Assembly: GCA_947643165.1 (NCBI GenBank)
Contig: CANRVB010000009.1
Location: 25,258 to 89,257, forward strand
Length of the DNA: 64,000 bases
Direction of reading: 5' to 3'
From: an uncultured Porphyromonadaceae bacterium
Lineage (GTDB): Bacteria; Bacteroidota; Bacteroidia; Bacteroidales; Muribaculaceae
In this document: in pieces, positions 18,272-27,690 of the stretch
Layout of the letters: each line of letters starts with the position of its first letter
Numbering within the stretch: the first letter of the stretch is position 1
Notes under the pieces: model-generated
Seen by the model: the letters and a program-made list of their open reading frames with translations, nothing else
Told to the model about the DNA's origin: nothing
Database searches by the model: none
Position numbers and translations under genes: made by a program

Positions 18272-19360
18272 ATGTCGCTCCGTGATGATATAAAGAAGAT
18301 ATGGCTGGAATCGTTCGACGATTCGCGCGAATATGTCGATATGTATTTCGACCGCGTTTACAGAGATGTGGATGTTGTGGCCACCATGCTGTCCGGACAT
18401 GCCGTGAGCAGTCTTTTGCTCCAGCGCTATGTCATGGATTTTCATTCCCATGAGGTCGGAGTGTCGTATGTCGCCGGTGCCGCCACGCGCCGTCAGATGC
18501 GTGGCAAGGGACTTATGTCGGCCCTGATGACACGTGCTCTTGCCGAGAGCCTTGAGCGTGGAGATATGATGTGTGCTCTCATACCGGCCTCCGAGTGGCT
18601 GTATATGTTCTATGAGCGGTTCGGGTTTGCAACGGTGTTCTATGTCGATACACAAAGATACACATCGCTCCATTCCTTTAGTTCGCCGGATCTATCAGAG
18701 TCATTTGACTCACGCTACCGGATTGTAGATGATATATTCGATGAACGTGTGTGGCTTGCATTCGACGGTATGCAGCATCGGCGTCCAGGCATGATACTTC
18801 ACTCGCATCGGGACTTCCTGAATATTCTTGATGACTTACGTATGGATCACGGCCGATTTGTGGCTATTGCCGACACTACCGGAGCAGTTGTGTCAATGGC
18901 ATGGGCGGTGGCCGATGAGACAGAACCCGATGGCATGGTGGTGGTCAAGGAGCTCCTTTCTGAAGACTATGAGGCCGGTTTGGCCGCGCTACGCGGTCTG
19001 AGAGAGCATTTCCCGGGACGTCCGTTCAAGATTCTGGCATCGGTAGGCGATGGAAGCCGCAAGTTATATCCTCGCGGAATGGGCCGGATTGTGAATGTGA
19101 AGTATTGTCTCGATGTCATAGCTATGGCCAATCCGGAACTACGGTTGACTGTGAGGGTGTATGATCCGATTCTTGCGGTCAACAACAATACCTTTATTGT
19201 TGAAGGCGGTTCTGTCAGGGTTGATCCGTCAGTTGATAAACATCTTGATCTTGATATTGATATATCGACATTCACACGATTGGTATTCAGTTCTCCACAC
19301 ATAGGCAATATCATAGGGTTGCCTTCAGAGCGACCTCATATCAGCCTGATGCTCGACTGA
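18272..19360 (+). CDS. GNAT-family N-acetyltransferase (Eis-like layout)
   Basis: Predicted acetyl-CoA-dependent acetyltransferase of 362 residues. The N-terminal GNAT domain contains the acetyl-CoA loop as TRRQMRGKGLMSALM near residue 72 and the usual WLYMFYERFGF motif near residue 110. A second GNAT-like part and a C-terminal sterol-carrier-like domain (from about 280, with VEGGSVRVDPS) recall the Eis/enhanced intracellular survival layout. Substrate unknown. It stands alone between two terminators. Confidence 0.8.
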   Translation: MSLRDDIKKIWLESFDDSREYVDMYFDRVYRDVDVVATMLSGHAVSSLLLQRYVMDFHSHEVGVSYVAGAATRRQMRGKGLMSALMTRALAESLERGDMMCALIPASEWLYMFYERFGFATVFYVDTQRYTSLHSFSSPDLSESFDSRYRIVDDIFDERVWLAFDGMQHRRPGMILHSHRDFLNILDDLRMDHGRFVAIADTTGAVVSMAWAVADETEPDGMVVVKELLSEDYEAGLAALRGLREHFPGRPFKILASVGDGSRKLYPRGMGRIVNVKYCLDVIAMANPELRLTVRVYDPILAVNNNTFIVEGGSVRVDPSVDKHLDLDIDISTFTRLVFSSPHIGNIIGLPSERPHISLMLD

Positions 19361-19366
19361 TATGAT

Positions 19367-19409
19367 AAAGCAATCCGCTCCGGTCATTCAGATCGGGGCG
19401 GATTGCTTT
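19367..19409. terminator. Bidirectional terminator after the GNAT gene
   Basis: AAAGCAATCCGC (19367-19378) pairs with GCGGATTGCTTT (19398-19409), and the stem continues inward through CGGTC/GATCG. It lies between convergent genes. Confidence 0.75.
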
Positions 19410-19463
19410 GCTTACCTTATTATCTAACTACAGTCGAATTATGAGATGCGTGTCCTTTTACCG

Positions 19464-20006
19464 TTATGATGCAGTTGTGGTAGCGGGCTTTTGTCCACGT
19501 GTTTTACCACCGTTGGCGTGCTTCTTGTTAAGGTCGCCACGACGGTTACCTTTGGTGTTTAACTTGCCATTAGGCTGACGTTTGCGGCTTGAAGCATTCA
19601 CGTAGTTGTTTTCAAGGAACTTGGTATACTGTTCGGGAGTGAGTATCTGCTTCACTTGACCGAGATATTCCGAGCGCATGGTGCGGCGGTCGGCTATGCG
19701 CTGTTTCTGATTGGACTGCTTTGCGCTGTCGCAGTTTTGGTTGCAGGTAGCCTGGTTGCAGGTGGCGTTCTTTTTTGTGCCACGTTGTGCCTTGTCCGAC
19801 TTTTTGAGTTCGGCAAGCTTGGTTTGCTGAGCCTCGGATAAGTTCAGTCCCTCGAAAGGATTGTATTTAGGTTTGTCAGCTGTCTTACGGGGCTGCTTAT
19901 TTGCTTCGGTGGACTGGACATTGTTTTTGTCCGACTGAGCCATCATGGCTATTGGGGTTGCGAATGCGATAGCGGCGATAGCGAGATTGATAATAGTTTT
20001 CTTCAT
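19464..20006 (-). CDS. Small secreted Spy/CpxP-like protein with Cys-Asn-Gln repeats
   Basis: A 180-residue protein with an N-terminal signal peptide (cleavage probably after MMAQ). Residues about 50-70 (GLNLSEAQQTKLAELKK) and about 107-133 (MRSEYLGQVKQILTPEQYTKF) match the LTxxQ pattern of Spy/CpxP-type periplasmic proteins, which act as chaperones or metal sensors. Between them is an unusual ATCNQATCNQNCDSA stretch with three cysteines in near-repeats, a possible metal-binding site. The last 45 residues are Lys/Arg/Gly/Asn-rich and disordered. I do not recognise an exact family; role inferred only from the pattern. Confidence 0.65.
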   Translation of the reverse strand: MKKTIINLAIAAIAFATPIAMMAQSDKNNVQSTEANKQPRKTADKPKYNPFEGLNLSEAQQTKLAELKKSDKAQRGTKKNATCNQATCNQNCDSAKQSNQKQRIADRRTMRSEYLGQVKQILTPEQYTKFLENNYVNASSRKRQPNGKLNTKGNRRGDLNKKHANGGKTRGQKPATTTAS

Positions 20007-20121
20007 AGTGTATAAGTTTCTTTTTTTGTTATTCGTTTTCGTTTGTTTCTGTAACTATGACTGTGCTAAATCCACTAAGTTTAATTACAATCTGTAATTT
20101 ATGATCTTTTTAGGTTTGTCG

Positions 20122-20172
20122 TAAAAAGCGTAACCGGAGCCGATCCTCTATGTGGATCAGCTCCGGTTACGC
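20122..20172 (-). terminator. Intrinsic terminator of the dcw cluster after ftsZ
   Basis: GCGTAACCGGAGC (20128-20140) pairs with GCTCCGGTTACGC (20160-20172), with an inner GATCC/GGATC stem. On the minus strand the stem is followed at once by TTTTTAC, the classic T-run. Confidence 0.85.
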
Positions 20173-20190
20173 AATGTCTCGTGTATGATT

Positions 20191-21510
20191 TCAGAAAGAT
20201 ATCATACCGCCTGTCTTGGGTGAATTGTCAGAAGTGGGGATTGTATTTACGGTACCTGCAGTAGGTAGTTCCGAACTCTTCCGGTCGCGTGTGAGTGTGG
20301 GTGTCTGCTCTATGCGTTCTATCACCACATCATCGTCCATCTGATCCGTATTGCTCAGGATTATGTAATTATGGCGCTTTTCGCCATACTCATCCGTGAT
20401 TTTGGTCTTGGAGCCGGCTACTTTGGCCGAGCTGCTTTCAGCATTACCCCAACTTATCTTTTTGCCCTTGGTCGGTACTGTCTGACCGGTCGGCTCGTCA
20501 TCGCGTATGGTCACTTCAAATCCGGCGGCAAGTATGGTGATCCTCACTTTCTCGCCGAGTGTGTCATCGAAGGCGACGCCCCAGATTACGTCAACATCCG
20601 GATTGATGTCGTTAACGAAATCTGTGATCTCCTGAGCCTCGCTCATCTTGAACTGCTGCTGTGATTGGCGCGAATAGTATATGTTGAATAGTAGACGCTT
20701 CGAGGTCAGGATATCGCGGTTTTTCAGCAGGGGAGAGTGCAGAGCATCCTGGATTGCCTTAGTGACACGGCTTTCCCCTTCACCGTAGCCCGACGAGATT
20801 ATAGCAGCTCCGCCATTGCGTAGCGTAGTGTCTACGTCGTTGAAGTCAAGGTTCATGTATCCGTCGGCCGTTATCAGCTCTGATATTGAACTTGCGGCTG
20901 TTGAGAGCGTGTCATCGGCTTTGCCGAAGGCGTTGAGAAAATCGAGATCGCCATATATTTCTGTAAGGCGTTCATTATTGATGACCAACAGTGCGTCGAC
21001 GTGCTTAGACATCTCTTCTACACCATCAAGAGCCTTGAGAATCTTCTTATCACCCTCAAATCTGAATGGTATTGTGACAATACCGACTGTCAGTATGTCG
21101 CGTGCTTTAGCTTCGCGGGCTACTACGGGAGCTGCGCCTGTGCCTGTTCCGCCGCCCATACCTGCGGTTATGAACACCATCTTGGTGTTGTCATCAAGCA
21201 ACTCGCGTATTTTTTCAATATCGTTTTCAGCTGCCTCACGTGCGACTTCCGGCTTGTTTCCCGCTCCGAGTCCGTTGCCTATCTGTAGCTTGTCGGGGAC
21301 AGGAGAGTTCTTTAGAGCCTGGCGGTCGGTGTTGCAGACCACAAACGATACGTTCTTTATATTTTGTAGAAACATGTGGCTCACGGCATTATTGCCGCCA
21401 CCGCCCACACCTATCACCTTTATAATAGTGTTATGATGGGCATCAGGTATGTCGTTTGATGACTGTGCGAACTGCTCGGTCATCGAGTCTATATCGAGAT
21501 TTTCGTCCAT
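20191..21510 (-). CDS. ftsZ: Cell division protein FtsZ
   Basis: Tubulin-like GTPase that forms the division ring. The 439-residue protein has the tubulin signature GGGTGTG (119-125), the N-terminal GVGGGGNNAV nucleotide loop (about 34-43) and the T7 loop region NLDFNDV. The core ends near residue 325. A variable linker of about 110 residues follows, and the C-terminus reads TPTLTRDRKS ... TGGMISF, lacking a recognisable copy of the usual terminal FtsA-binding peptide. It is the last gene of the dcw cluster, 40 nt after ftsA, with a strong terminator downstream. Confidence 0.97.
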   Translation of the reverse strand: MDENLDIDSMTEQFAQSSNDIPDAHHNTIIKVIGVGGGGNNAVSHMFLQNIKNVSFVVCNTDRQALKNSPVPDKLQIGNGLGAGNKPEVAREAAENDIEKIRELLDDNTKMVFITAGMGGGTGTGAAPVVAREAKARDILTVGIVTIPFRFEGDKKILKALDGVEEMSKHVDALLVINNERLTEIYGDLDFLNAFGKADDTLSTAASSISELITADGYMNLDFNDVDTTLRNGGAAIISSGYGEGESRVTKAIQDALHSPLLKNRDILTSKRLLFNIYYSRQSQQQFKMSEAQEITDFVNDINPDVDVIWGVAFDDTLGEKVRITILAAGFEVTIRDDEPTGQTVPTKGKKISWGNAESSSAKVAGSKTKITDEYGEKRHNYIILSNTDQMDDDVVIERIEQTPTLTRDRKSSELPTAGTVNTIPTSDNSPKTGGMISF

Positions 21511-21550
21511 ACAGGGTATGTAATATGGTCTGTGTTGTTAATGTTGGGAT

Positions 21551-22870
21551 TCAGTCATCATCGCGGAGCTCATCGTTGTCGTCATCATCTTCGGGAGCTA
21601 TGAGCATGCCGGTCATTTTTTCGCGCAAGGAAGCCAGAAATCCGCGTTTCTTGCGTGTCGGTTGCTGTGGTACGTCTGCCGGATCCGGTGTTTCCTCTGC
21701 GGGATCGGGCAGCTCCGGTTCTGGTTCCGGCTCTATTTCCGACAGGCATTCCTTTGGACGGTCAGCAGCCACTGCATATAATACCGACATTACGTCGATC
21801 ATTTCTACCGGATTGATACGTCCGTCGCCTATGCGCAGCGAAACATTAGCCATGCCGCTTCTGACTCTCATTCCGGAGAGCTGCTCCAGCCGTTCGCTGA
21901 ATCCGCCCAGACGTGCTCCGCCACCTATTATGATTATGCCGGCCGGAAGTTCCTGCGGAGTCAGGTCGGCCAGTTTCATCTGTTCCTTTATGTTGAGTAT
22001 GATCTCGGTGGCGCGTGCGCTTATGTAATTGTTTATGTCGGTGAAGTCTACACCTGCTACAATATTCTTTTCGCCGGTTTGTGGTTTGGCGTTGCCACCG
22101 GTGTGCTTGAGGGTTTCAGCCTGTTCCTCAAGATAAGCCAGCGACATGATGTCGCGGGTTATGAGACGGGAACCCATTGGCAGCGTAGCCATGTATTGCA
22201 GTTGGCCGTGGCGATATATGCTGACGGTTGTTGTTTCTGCTCCGAAATCCACAAACATGCAGCCCAAACGCTTTTCATCCGGACTGACTACGAAATCGGC
22301 CTCAGCAATCTGACGCACTACATAGTCATTGATAGTCAGTTCCAGTTTTTCGCACAGTACCCGCTCTATGTTTTTGCGGAGTTTATCCTGACAGCATATG
22401 AGATTGAAACAAGCAGTCACGTTTCTGCCGAATTCGCCTACGGGCTGAATGGCTGTAGTGCGGTCGATGGTATAGAGTCGGGGAGCGGCGGTTATTACAT
22501 CCTTGTCGTGCGGTGCCATGGCGAGAGCCTCAAGCTTGAGCTCGTCTATGAGACGGTTGGTTATCTCACACTCTTCGGGGAGCTGACGCTCAACACAGCG
22601 CTCAAGAGAGCAAACCGATCGACCACCTACGCCAACATATACTGACTTGACAAACCGGGGTGCTATGCGGTTGCTTATCCGTTCGAGTATACGGTCAATG
22701 GCATTGGCGACCTTTTCGACATTTCTGATCATGCCGTGGCGAACACCGTCTATCAGATCCTCCTGATCGACCGATGTCACAGTGAGAATGCCGTTTGCGT
22801 CTATCTTGCCGACGGCTCCTCTTATCTTGGAGCTACCTATTTCCAGGGCTACTATATGCTTTTCTTCCAT
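21551..22870 (-). CDS. ftsA: Cell division protein FtsA
   Basis: Actin-like ATPase that ties FtsZ filaments to the inner membrane. The 439-residue protein starts with the ATPase motif VALEIGSSKIRGAVG and has a second phosphate loop FVDFGAETTTVSIY near residue 207, an adenosine motif IIIIGGGARLGG near residue 315, and a shared SHS2/1C insert region. A proline/glutamate linker (about 380-400) leads to a basic amphipathic helix KKRGFLASLREKM that should bind membrane. Oddly, the helix is followed by an Asp-rich tail (APEDDDDNDELRDDD) instead of ending the protein. It lies between ftsQ (39 nt) and ftsZ (40 nt). Confidence 0.96.
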   Translation of the reverse strand: MEEKHIVALEIGSSKIRGAVGKIDANGILTVTSVDQEDLIDGVRHGMIRNVEKVANAIDRILERISNRIAPRFVKSVYVGVGGRSVCSLERCVERQLPEECEITNRLIDELKLEALAMAPHDKDVITAAPRLYTIDRTTAIQPVGEFGRNVTACFNLICCQDKLRKNIERVLCEKLELTINDYVVRQIAEADFVVSPDEKRLGCMFVDFGAETTTVSIYRHGQLQYMATLPMGSRLITRDIMSLAYLEEQAETLKHTGGNAKPQTGEKNIVAGVDFTDINNYISARATEIILNIKEQMKLADLTPQELPAGIIIIGGGARLGGFSERLEQLSGMRVRSGMANVSLRIGDGRINPVEMIDVMSVLYAVAADRPKECLSEIEPEPEPELPDPAEETPDPADVPQQPTRKKRGFLASLREKMTGMLIAPEDDDDNDELRDDD

Positions 22871-22909
22871 GTGGATAGTTGGAATGTCTGGGTAGTGATA
22901 TATTCGTTG

Positions 22910-23782
22910 TTATCTTATGCTTTTTTGTTGTATTCGTGCTGCTGTCTGACCGGCTATCGAATCGGCCTGGTCGGCGAGCATCGTGTTGAGGTCAACTTCT
23001 TCCTCATATTCTTCCAGATGAGCCGGCTGTGGCAGATTCTTATGTCGTCGGCTTGCTACAGCTTGACCTCCCCACTTTAGCGAGATGGTGTCGTAAGTTT
23101 CCCATCCGCGTGTTGGCAGTACTTTGCTATACATTTTCTGAAGCCTGTCGAACTTCGAGTCGAGGTTTCTTATGCGACCGAGATTCACTACGTGGCCGCG
23201 CACTATAGGTATCAGTAGAACATTTGTCGGTGATTCCACCTTGATGGCACTCACCAGATTGTTCCATTTCGGATGATCCTCGAGCCAGTCGAGTAGCGGA
23301 ATTACGTCCTTTGCGCTAAACAGGCTGTCGTTGTTGAAGTTGCCTAGTATCACGGGCACATCCATGTGATAGCGGGCGTTGGCGCCTATCCGCTTTCCCT
23401 CGCGGTTTATATAGTAGCTACCACCGTCATGTTCGAATACGCGGGCAACAGGCTCCATGGGGTCAACCTTGATAAGTATGCGGCCGTCGGTCAGTATCAT
23501 GACGCAACTCTGCTCAATCTTATCGATCTTTGCGAGTTCAGACTCTATACTATCTGTGTTGATGTCGCGCAGACGCATGTTTTTGACCCGTTCGGGCAGG
23601 TCACCCAACTCCTTGGCCAACTCAGATGCCGTGACAAAGCCATGCGACAGACTGTCGCTGACCACTATCTGTATCCCTGCACAATTCTGGGTGCCGGATG
23701 CTTTGTAGGTCATCGACAGAGCTACCACCATATAAGCGATGAGTAGCACGGATGCTATTATCGGGAGTATGCGCTTTATCAT
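22910..23782 (-). CDS. ftsQ: Cell division protein FtsQ
   Basis: Bitopic inner-membrane divisome protein that links early and late division proteins. The 290-residue protein has one N-terminal membrane segment (about 5-25) and a periplasmic region with a POTRA-like fold (IVVSDSLSHGFVTASEL) followed by the FtsQ beta domain (about 120-250). Sequence similarity in this family is low, so the call rests on topology and on position between murC and ftsA. The C-terminal 40 residues are charged and probably disordered. Confidence 0.88.
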   Translation of the reverse strand: MIKRILPIIASVLLIAYMVVALSMTYKASGTQNCAGIQIVVSDSLSHGFVTASELAKELGDLPERVKNMRLRDINTDSIESELAKIDKIEQSCVMILTDGRILIKVDPMEPVARVFEHDGGSYYINREGKRIGANARYHMDVPVILGNFNNDSLFSAKDVIPLLDWLEDHPKWNNLVSAIKVESPTNVLLIPIVRGHVVNLGRIRNLDSKFDRLQKMYSKVLPTRGWETYDTISLKWGGQAVASRRHKNLPQPAHLEEYEEEVDLNTMLADQADSIAGQTAARIQQKSIR

Positions 23783-23813
23783 TTAGCTCTCTGGATTGCA
23801 AGGAATAAGTGAG

Positions 23814-25229
23814 TCAATGGCCTTGGCTTGCCTGCCCGGCCACTATCTCCGGAAGTTCAAGGTTGATGTCACCGGCTCCTGCTGTCAGCAATACCTCAAA
23901 GTTACTGCTTTTTATGGCTTTTGGCAAATCTTTTTTCGATTTGAGCAACTTTTTTTCGGTTATTGTGATTTTCTCAAGTATTATTGATGAGTCCACACCT
24001 TCAATTGGCTCCTCGCGTGCCGGATAGATAGGTAGCAGCACGACTTCGTCGGCATGCGACAGTGCTTCGGCAAACTGGTCTGCGAAATCGCGTGTCCGGC
24101 TGTACAGGTGGGGCTGAAATGCAACTGTGAGTTTCCGGTTGGGATAGAGTGCCTTGACCGATTTTATTGATGCCCGCAATTCATCGGGGTGATGGGCATA
24201 GTCATCTATTATGGCACGCGATGGTGTCTTGTACCAAAATTCGAAGCGGCGTTTGGGACCTTCGAAGGTTTTCATTGCCGAGCGCATGGATTCGACGTCA
24301 AGTTTGCCTGCCTGATCAATAGCTGCTATTGCCGCTATGGCATTTTCGATATTGATTTCTACGGGAACTCCAAGCTCTATGTCGGGGATTGAGCCATCAG
24401 GAGTCACAAGATCGAATACAATAGTGCCGTTGCCTCGTCGTATGTTTGTCGCGTGATAGTCACCGTTATCGCGCGAATACGTCAGAACTCTTACATTCTT
24501 GCCAGGACGAGGTTTCAGCTTAAGACCTGTATGCACTATCAGTGCTCCATCGGGCTTTATCAGTTCCGTGAAGTGAGCGAAGCTTTCCAGATATGCATCC
24601 TCGGTGCCGTAAATGTCAAGATGATCAGGATCTGTAGCAGTCACTACTGCGACTTCTGGTGAGAGGTGATGAAATGATCGGTCATACTCATCGGCTTCGA
24701 CAATACATATTTCTGAGCCATTGTCGAGTATGCAGTTTGTGCCATAGTTGCGCAAAACTCCGCCCAGGAATGCGGTGCAGCCGCAACTTGAATTGTGCAA
24801 TATATGGGCCGCCATCGATGATGTCGTTGTCTTGCCGTGAGTGCCACTGAAACATAGCGACCGGTAATGGTGGGTCAGTAGTCCGAGTACTTGAGCTCGT
24901 TTCATCACTGTGAAGCCGTGTTCCCGCAGGTATGTTAGACCACGGTGACTGGAAGGAACTGCCGGTGTAAATACTACAAGTGTGTCTTTATCGGCCTTGA
25001 TGTCATCCGGTATAAGCTCAGGATCATCGGAATAGGTTATCTCTACGCCTTCGCTCTCCAGAGCGGCTGTAAGTTCTGTTTGTGTTCGGTCGTAACCGGC
25101 TACTCTGCAACCTTTGCTCAGAAAGAAACGTTCGAGAGCTGCCATTCCGATACCGCCGGCGCCTACAAAATATATACGTTCCGGAAGTTTATGATCAGTG
25201 TTGGTGTTGGTCTGAGTTCTGTCTGTCAT
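23814..25229 (-). CDS. murC: UDP-N-acetylmuramate--L-alanine ligase
   Basis: Adds L-alanine to UDP-MurNAc using ATP, the first amino acid of the peptidoglycan stem. The 471-residue cytoplasmic enzyme has the N-terminal Rossmann motif FVGAGGIGMAAL (about 21-32), the Mur ligase P-loop GTHGKTTT (129-136), EADEYDRSFHHL near residue 185 and the ATP/substrate motif DDYAHHPDE near residue 347. Its start overlaps the murG stop by 4 nt, and ftsQ follows after 31 nt. Confidence 0.96.
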   Translation of the reverse strand: MTDRTQTNTNTDHKLPERIYFVGAGGIGMAALERFFLSKGCRVAGYDRTQTELTAALESEGVEITYSDDPELIPDDIKADKDTLVVFTPAVPSSHRGLTYLREHGFTVMKRAQVLGLLTHHYRSLCFSGTHGKTTTSSMAAHILHNSSCGCTAFLGGVLRNYGTNCILDNGSEICIVEADEYDRSFHHLSPEVAVVTATDPDHLDIYGTEDAYLESFAHFTELIKPDGALIVHTGLKLKPRPGKNVRVLTYSRDNGDYHATNIRRGNGTIVFDLVTPDGSIPDIELGVPVEINIENAIAAIAAIDQAGKLDVESMRSAMKTFEGPKRRFEFWYKTPSRAIIDDYAHHPDELRASIKSVKALYPNRKLTVAFQPHLYSRTRDFADQFAEALSHADEVVLLPIYPAREEPIEGVDSSIILEKITITEKKLLKSKKDLPKAIKSSNFEVLLTAGAGDINLELPEIVAGQASQGH

Positions 25230-26317
25230 TGTTTGTTTGCAAGCTTGATGATTTCATCTACAATTTTTTCATCGCTTTTCTCAAGTGCCATTTCAGCTAC
25301 TTTTGCAGCCAGATTGTTGCGCTTTTGTTCATCGTTGATCAAGGTTGCAATAGTTTGTCCGAGCATGGCTGGAGCTTTGTCATCAGGTATCATCACTGCA
25401 GCCCCTATGGTCGAAAGTGCCATGGCGTTCTTGCGCTGGTGATCTTCAGCCACGTTGGGCGAAGGTATCAGTATGGCCGGCACACCGAGCAGTTGTAGCT
25501 CGCTTATGGTACCCGCTCCGGCACGTGCTACAACAAGGTCGGCAGCTTTGTAGGCTACATCCATTTCCGACACAAATGGCATGGCCTTGACAAGAGGATA
25601 ATGTTCTGCAGAAGGGGCACATCGCTCATAATACAGTTTACCTGTCTGCCACAACAGCTGTATGCCGTTCTCGTCAATGAGTGGCAATGCTGACTGTATG
25701 CTTTCGTTAAGGCTTTGAGCACCAAGACTGCCACCCAGACTTACAACGAGAGGTTTATCCGCATCAAATCCGAGAGCCTTCTTTGCTTCTTCACGGCTCA
25801 TAGTGCAGTGTAGCAGATTGGCGCGGACAGGGTTGCCTGTCATCACAATCTTTTCGGCCGGGAAAAAGCGTTCCATCCCGTCGTATGCAACACATATCTT
25901 ACCGGCTTTATGTGCAAGTAGTTTATTGGTAACTCCGGCGTATGAGTTCTGCTCCTGCAGGAGGGTTGGAATGTTGCGGCGTTGTGCTGCTTTCAGAATA
26001 GGTCCGCTGGCATAGCCTCCAACCCCAACAGCAATGTCTGGTTTGAAGTCGTTTATTATCCGTCGGGCCTTACGTAGGCTTTTCCATAACTTAAATAGCA
26101 CAGGTATGTTGCGCCATAGCCGTTTTCTGTCAAATCCGGCTACCGGCAGTCCTATTATCTCATATCCTGCGGCCGGAACGCGTTCCATTTCCATTCTGCC
26201 TTCTGCGCCTACAAACAGTATGTTGGCGTCTGGCATCCTGCGTTTCAGTGCATTGGCTATGGACAGTGCGGGAAATATATGACCGCCCGTACCTCCGCCG
26301 CTTATCAGTATATTCAT
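25226..26317 (-). CDS. murG: Undecaprenyl-PP-MurNAc-pentapeptide GlcNAc transferase
   Basis: Adds GlcNAc to lipid I to make lipid II on the inner face of the membrane. The 363-residue GT28 enzyme begins with the glycine-rich loop ISGGGTGGHIFPA (5-17). A second G-loop (VGVGGYASGP, near residue 95) and the C-terminal SLGGSLGAQSLN and ARAGAGTISELQLLG motifs are present. I chose ATG 26317, which gives the usual family N-terminus; an extension to 26380 would overlap ftsW. It lies 13 nt after ftsW and overlaps murC by 4 nt. Confidence 0.96.
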   Translation of the reverse strand: MNILISGGGTGGHIFPALSIANALKRRMPDANILFVGAEGRMEMERVPAAGYEIIGLPVAGFDRKRLWRNIPVLFKLWKSLRKARRIINDFKPDIAVGVGGYASGPILKAAQRRNIPTLLQEQNSYAGVTNKLLAHKAGKICVAYDGMERFFPAEKIVMTGNPVRANLLHCTMSREEAKKALGFDADKPLVVSLGGSLGAQSLNESIQSALPLIDENGIQLLWQTGKLYYERCAPSAEHYPLVKAMPFVSEMDVAYKAADLVVARAGAGTISELQLLGVPAILIPSPNVAEDHQRKNAMALSTIGAAVMIPDDKAPAMLGQTIATLINDEQKRNNLAAKVAEMALEKSDEKIVDEIIKLANKQ

Positions 26318-26330
26318 CAGGTGTTGTTGT

Positions 26331-27668
26331 TTAGAGTTGGGTTGGGTTGGCAGTGCGCAGATCTTCGGGCAGTGCGTCAAGCTCGCGTTTTATCTCCTGA
26401 CGTTTGCCTGTGCGGGCCGTGTGACGGCTCACACTTAGCATTACGCCGAATGCTATCGAGGTAATTAGTATCGATGTGCCTCCCTTGGATATAAGTGGAA
26501 GGGGTTGGCCGGATACCGGAGCTGCACCTGTCACAATGGCGATATGTATCAATGCCTGCATGACTATCATTACTGCCATACCGAGCACAAGAAGTGCGGG
26601 GAAAGCTCGTGTGCATCTTGCCGCTATGGTCGCGGCTCTCGCCAGAAGCCATAAATATAGCAGAAGCACGAACAAACCGCCTATCAGACCAGTGTCTTCG
26701 ACTATGATCGAATAGATATAGTCGCTGAACGCCAGCGGCAGACGGGCTGCTTCCCGCGAGTTGCCCGGACCGACGCCTATTATGCCGCCATTGGCCTGAG
26801 CCATATAGGCATACATCTCCTGACGATTGTTTGCGTTTATCTCATGTTCGTATTTTGGGCGCCCGTCACCATTGAAGCGTTGTATGCGTGCCAACCACGT
26901 CAGATGGCGCTCGCCGGTGGTGTTGTTCGCTTTGTCTATAGCGGCACCGTCTACAACTTGTTCGCTTTTAACCGTTTCGCCATCATCGCCCCCCTTGGTG
27001 ATGACATAGAATCCCAGAAAGCAGACCATGTATACTATCATGACTATCAGGAATTTACGCCATTGTACGCCTCCTATCAGAAACATGGCGCAGCTAATGC
27101 TCATGAGCAGCAGTGTATTGGTGAGTCCTTGTTTTATTAACAACCCACCGAATATCATGACAGCTACGGCCATGATTGTGACACCTGTATCGGTCACTCC
27201 GCCACCTTTCATCTGGGTGCGTTGGGCAACAATAGCTGTCAGAAGTACCGCAGACAGTTTTATGAATTCAGATGGTTGCACTTTCATCACGATGAGGTCA
27301 ACGTTTCGACGGGCGCCGTTGACAATCTCACCACCGACCAGACACCATATCATCAGTCCTATACTGATCACCACAAATACTACAGATGATGTGTAGAACT
27401 TTCGGTAATGGGTGCGTTGCAGGCCGAGCACAATCAGTAGTCCCGCGATAAGCATGACCGCGTGGCGCACAATTGGGCCGAACACTCCTATTGCCGAGCT
27501 CGCAACCTCTCTCGATGATGCACTGTAAAGCTCAATGAGCGATATCAGGCAAAGGGTGATGAAGATACCCCAGATATGTTTGTCGCCGCTCGTCAATGGC
27601 TGCGTCAGACCCTGGCGGGTCTGATCACTGCTAAGTGGAGATGATGTGGTGGCTGTGTATTCTGCCAT
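26331..27668 (-). CDS. ftsW: FtsW septal peptidoglycan polymerase (SEDS family)
   Basis: Multi-pass inner-membrane glycosyltransferase that polymerises lipid II at the septum with its partner penicillin-binding protein (FtsI, same cluster). The 445-residue protein has about ten membrane segments. The family motifs VKVQPSEFIKLSAVL (near residue 130) and PLPLISKGGTSILITS (near 385) are present, and the large periplasmic loop carries the NGGIIGVGPGNS segment. N- and C-terminal tails are hydrophilic. It lies between murD (22 nt) and murG (13 nt). Confidence 0.95.
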   Translation of the reverse strand: MAEYTATTSSPLSSDQTRQGLTQPLTSGDKHIWGIFITLCLISLIELYSASSREVASSAIGVFGPIVRHAVMLIAGLLIVLGLQRTHYRKFYTSSVVFVVISIGLMIWCLVGGEIVNGARRNVDLIVMKVQPSEFIKLSAVLLTAIVAQRTQMKGGGVTDTGVTIMAVAVMIFGGLLIKQGLTNTLLLMSISCAMFLIGGVQWRKFLIVMIVYMVCFLGFYVITKGGDDGETVKSEQVVDGAAIDKANNTTGERHLTWLARIQRFNGDGRPKYEHEINANNRQEMYAYMAQANGGIIGVGPGNSREAARLPLAFSDYIYSIIVEDTGLIGGLFVLLLYLWLLARAATIAARCTRAFPALLVLGMAVMIVMQALIHIAIVTGAAPVSGQPLPLISKGGTSILITSIAFGVMLSVSRHTARTGKRQEIKRELDALPEDLRTANPTQL

Positions 27669-27690
27669 TTGAGATATGACTTGTTTTTAA

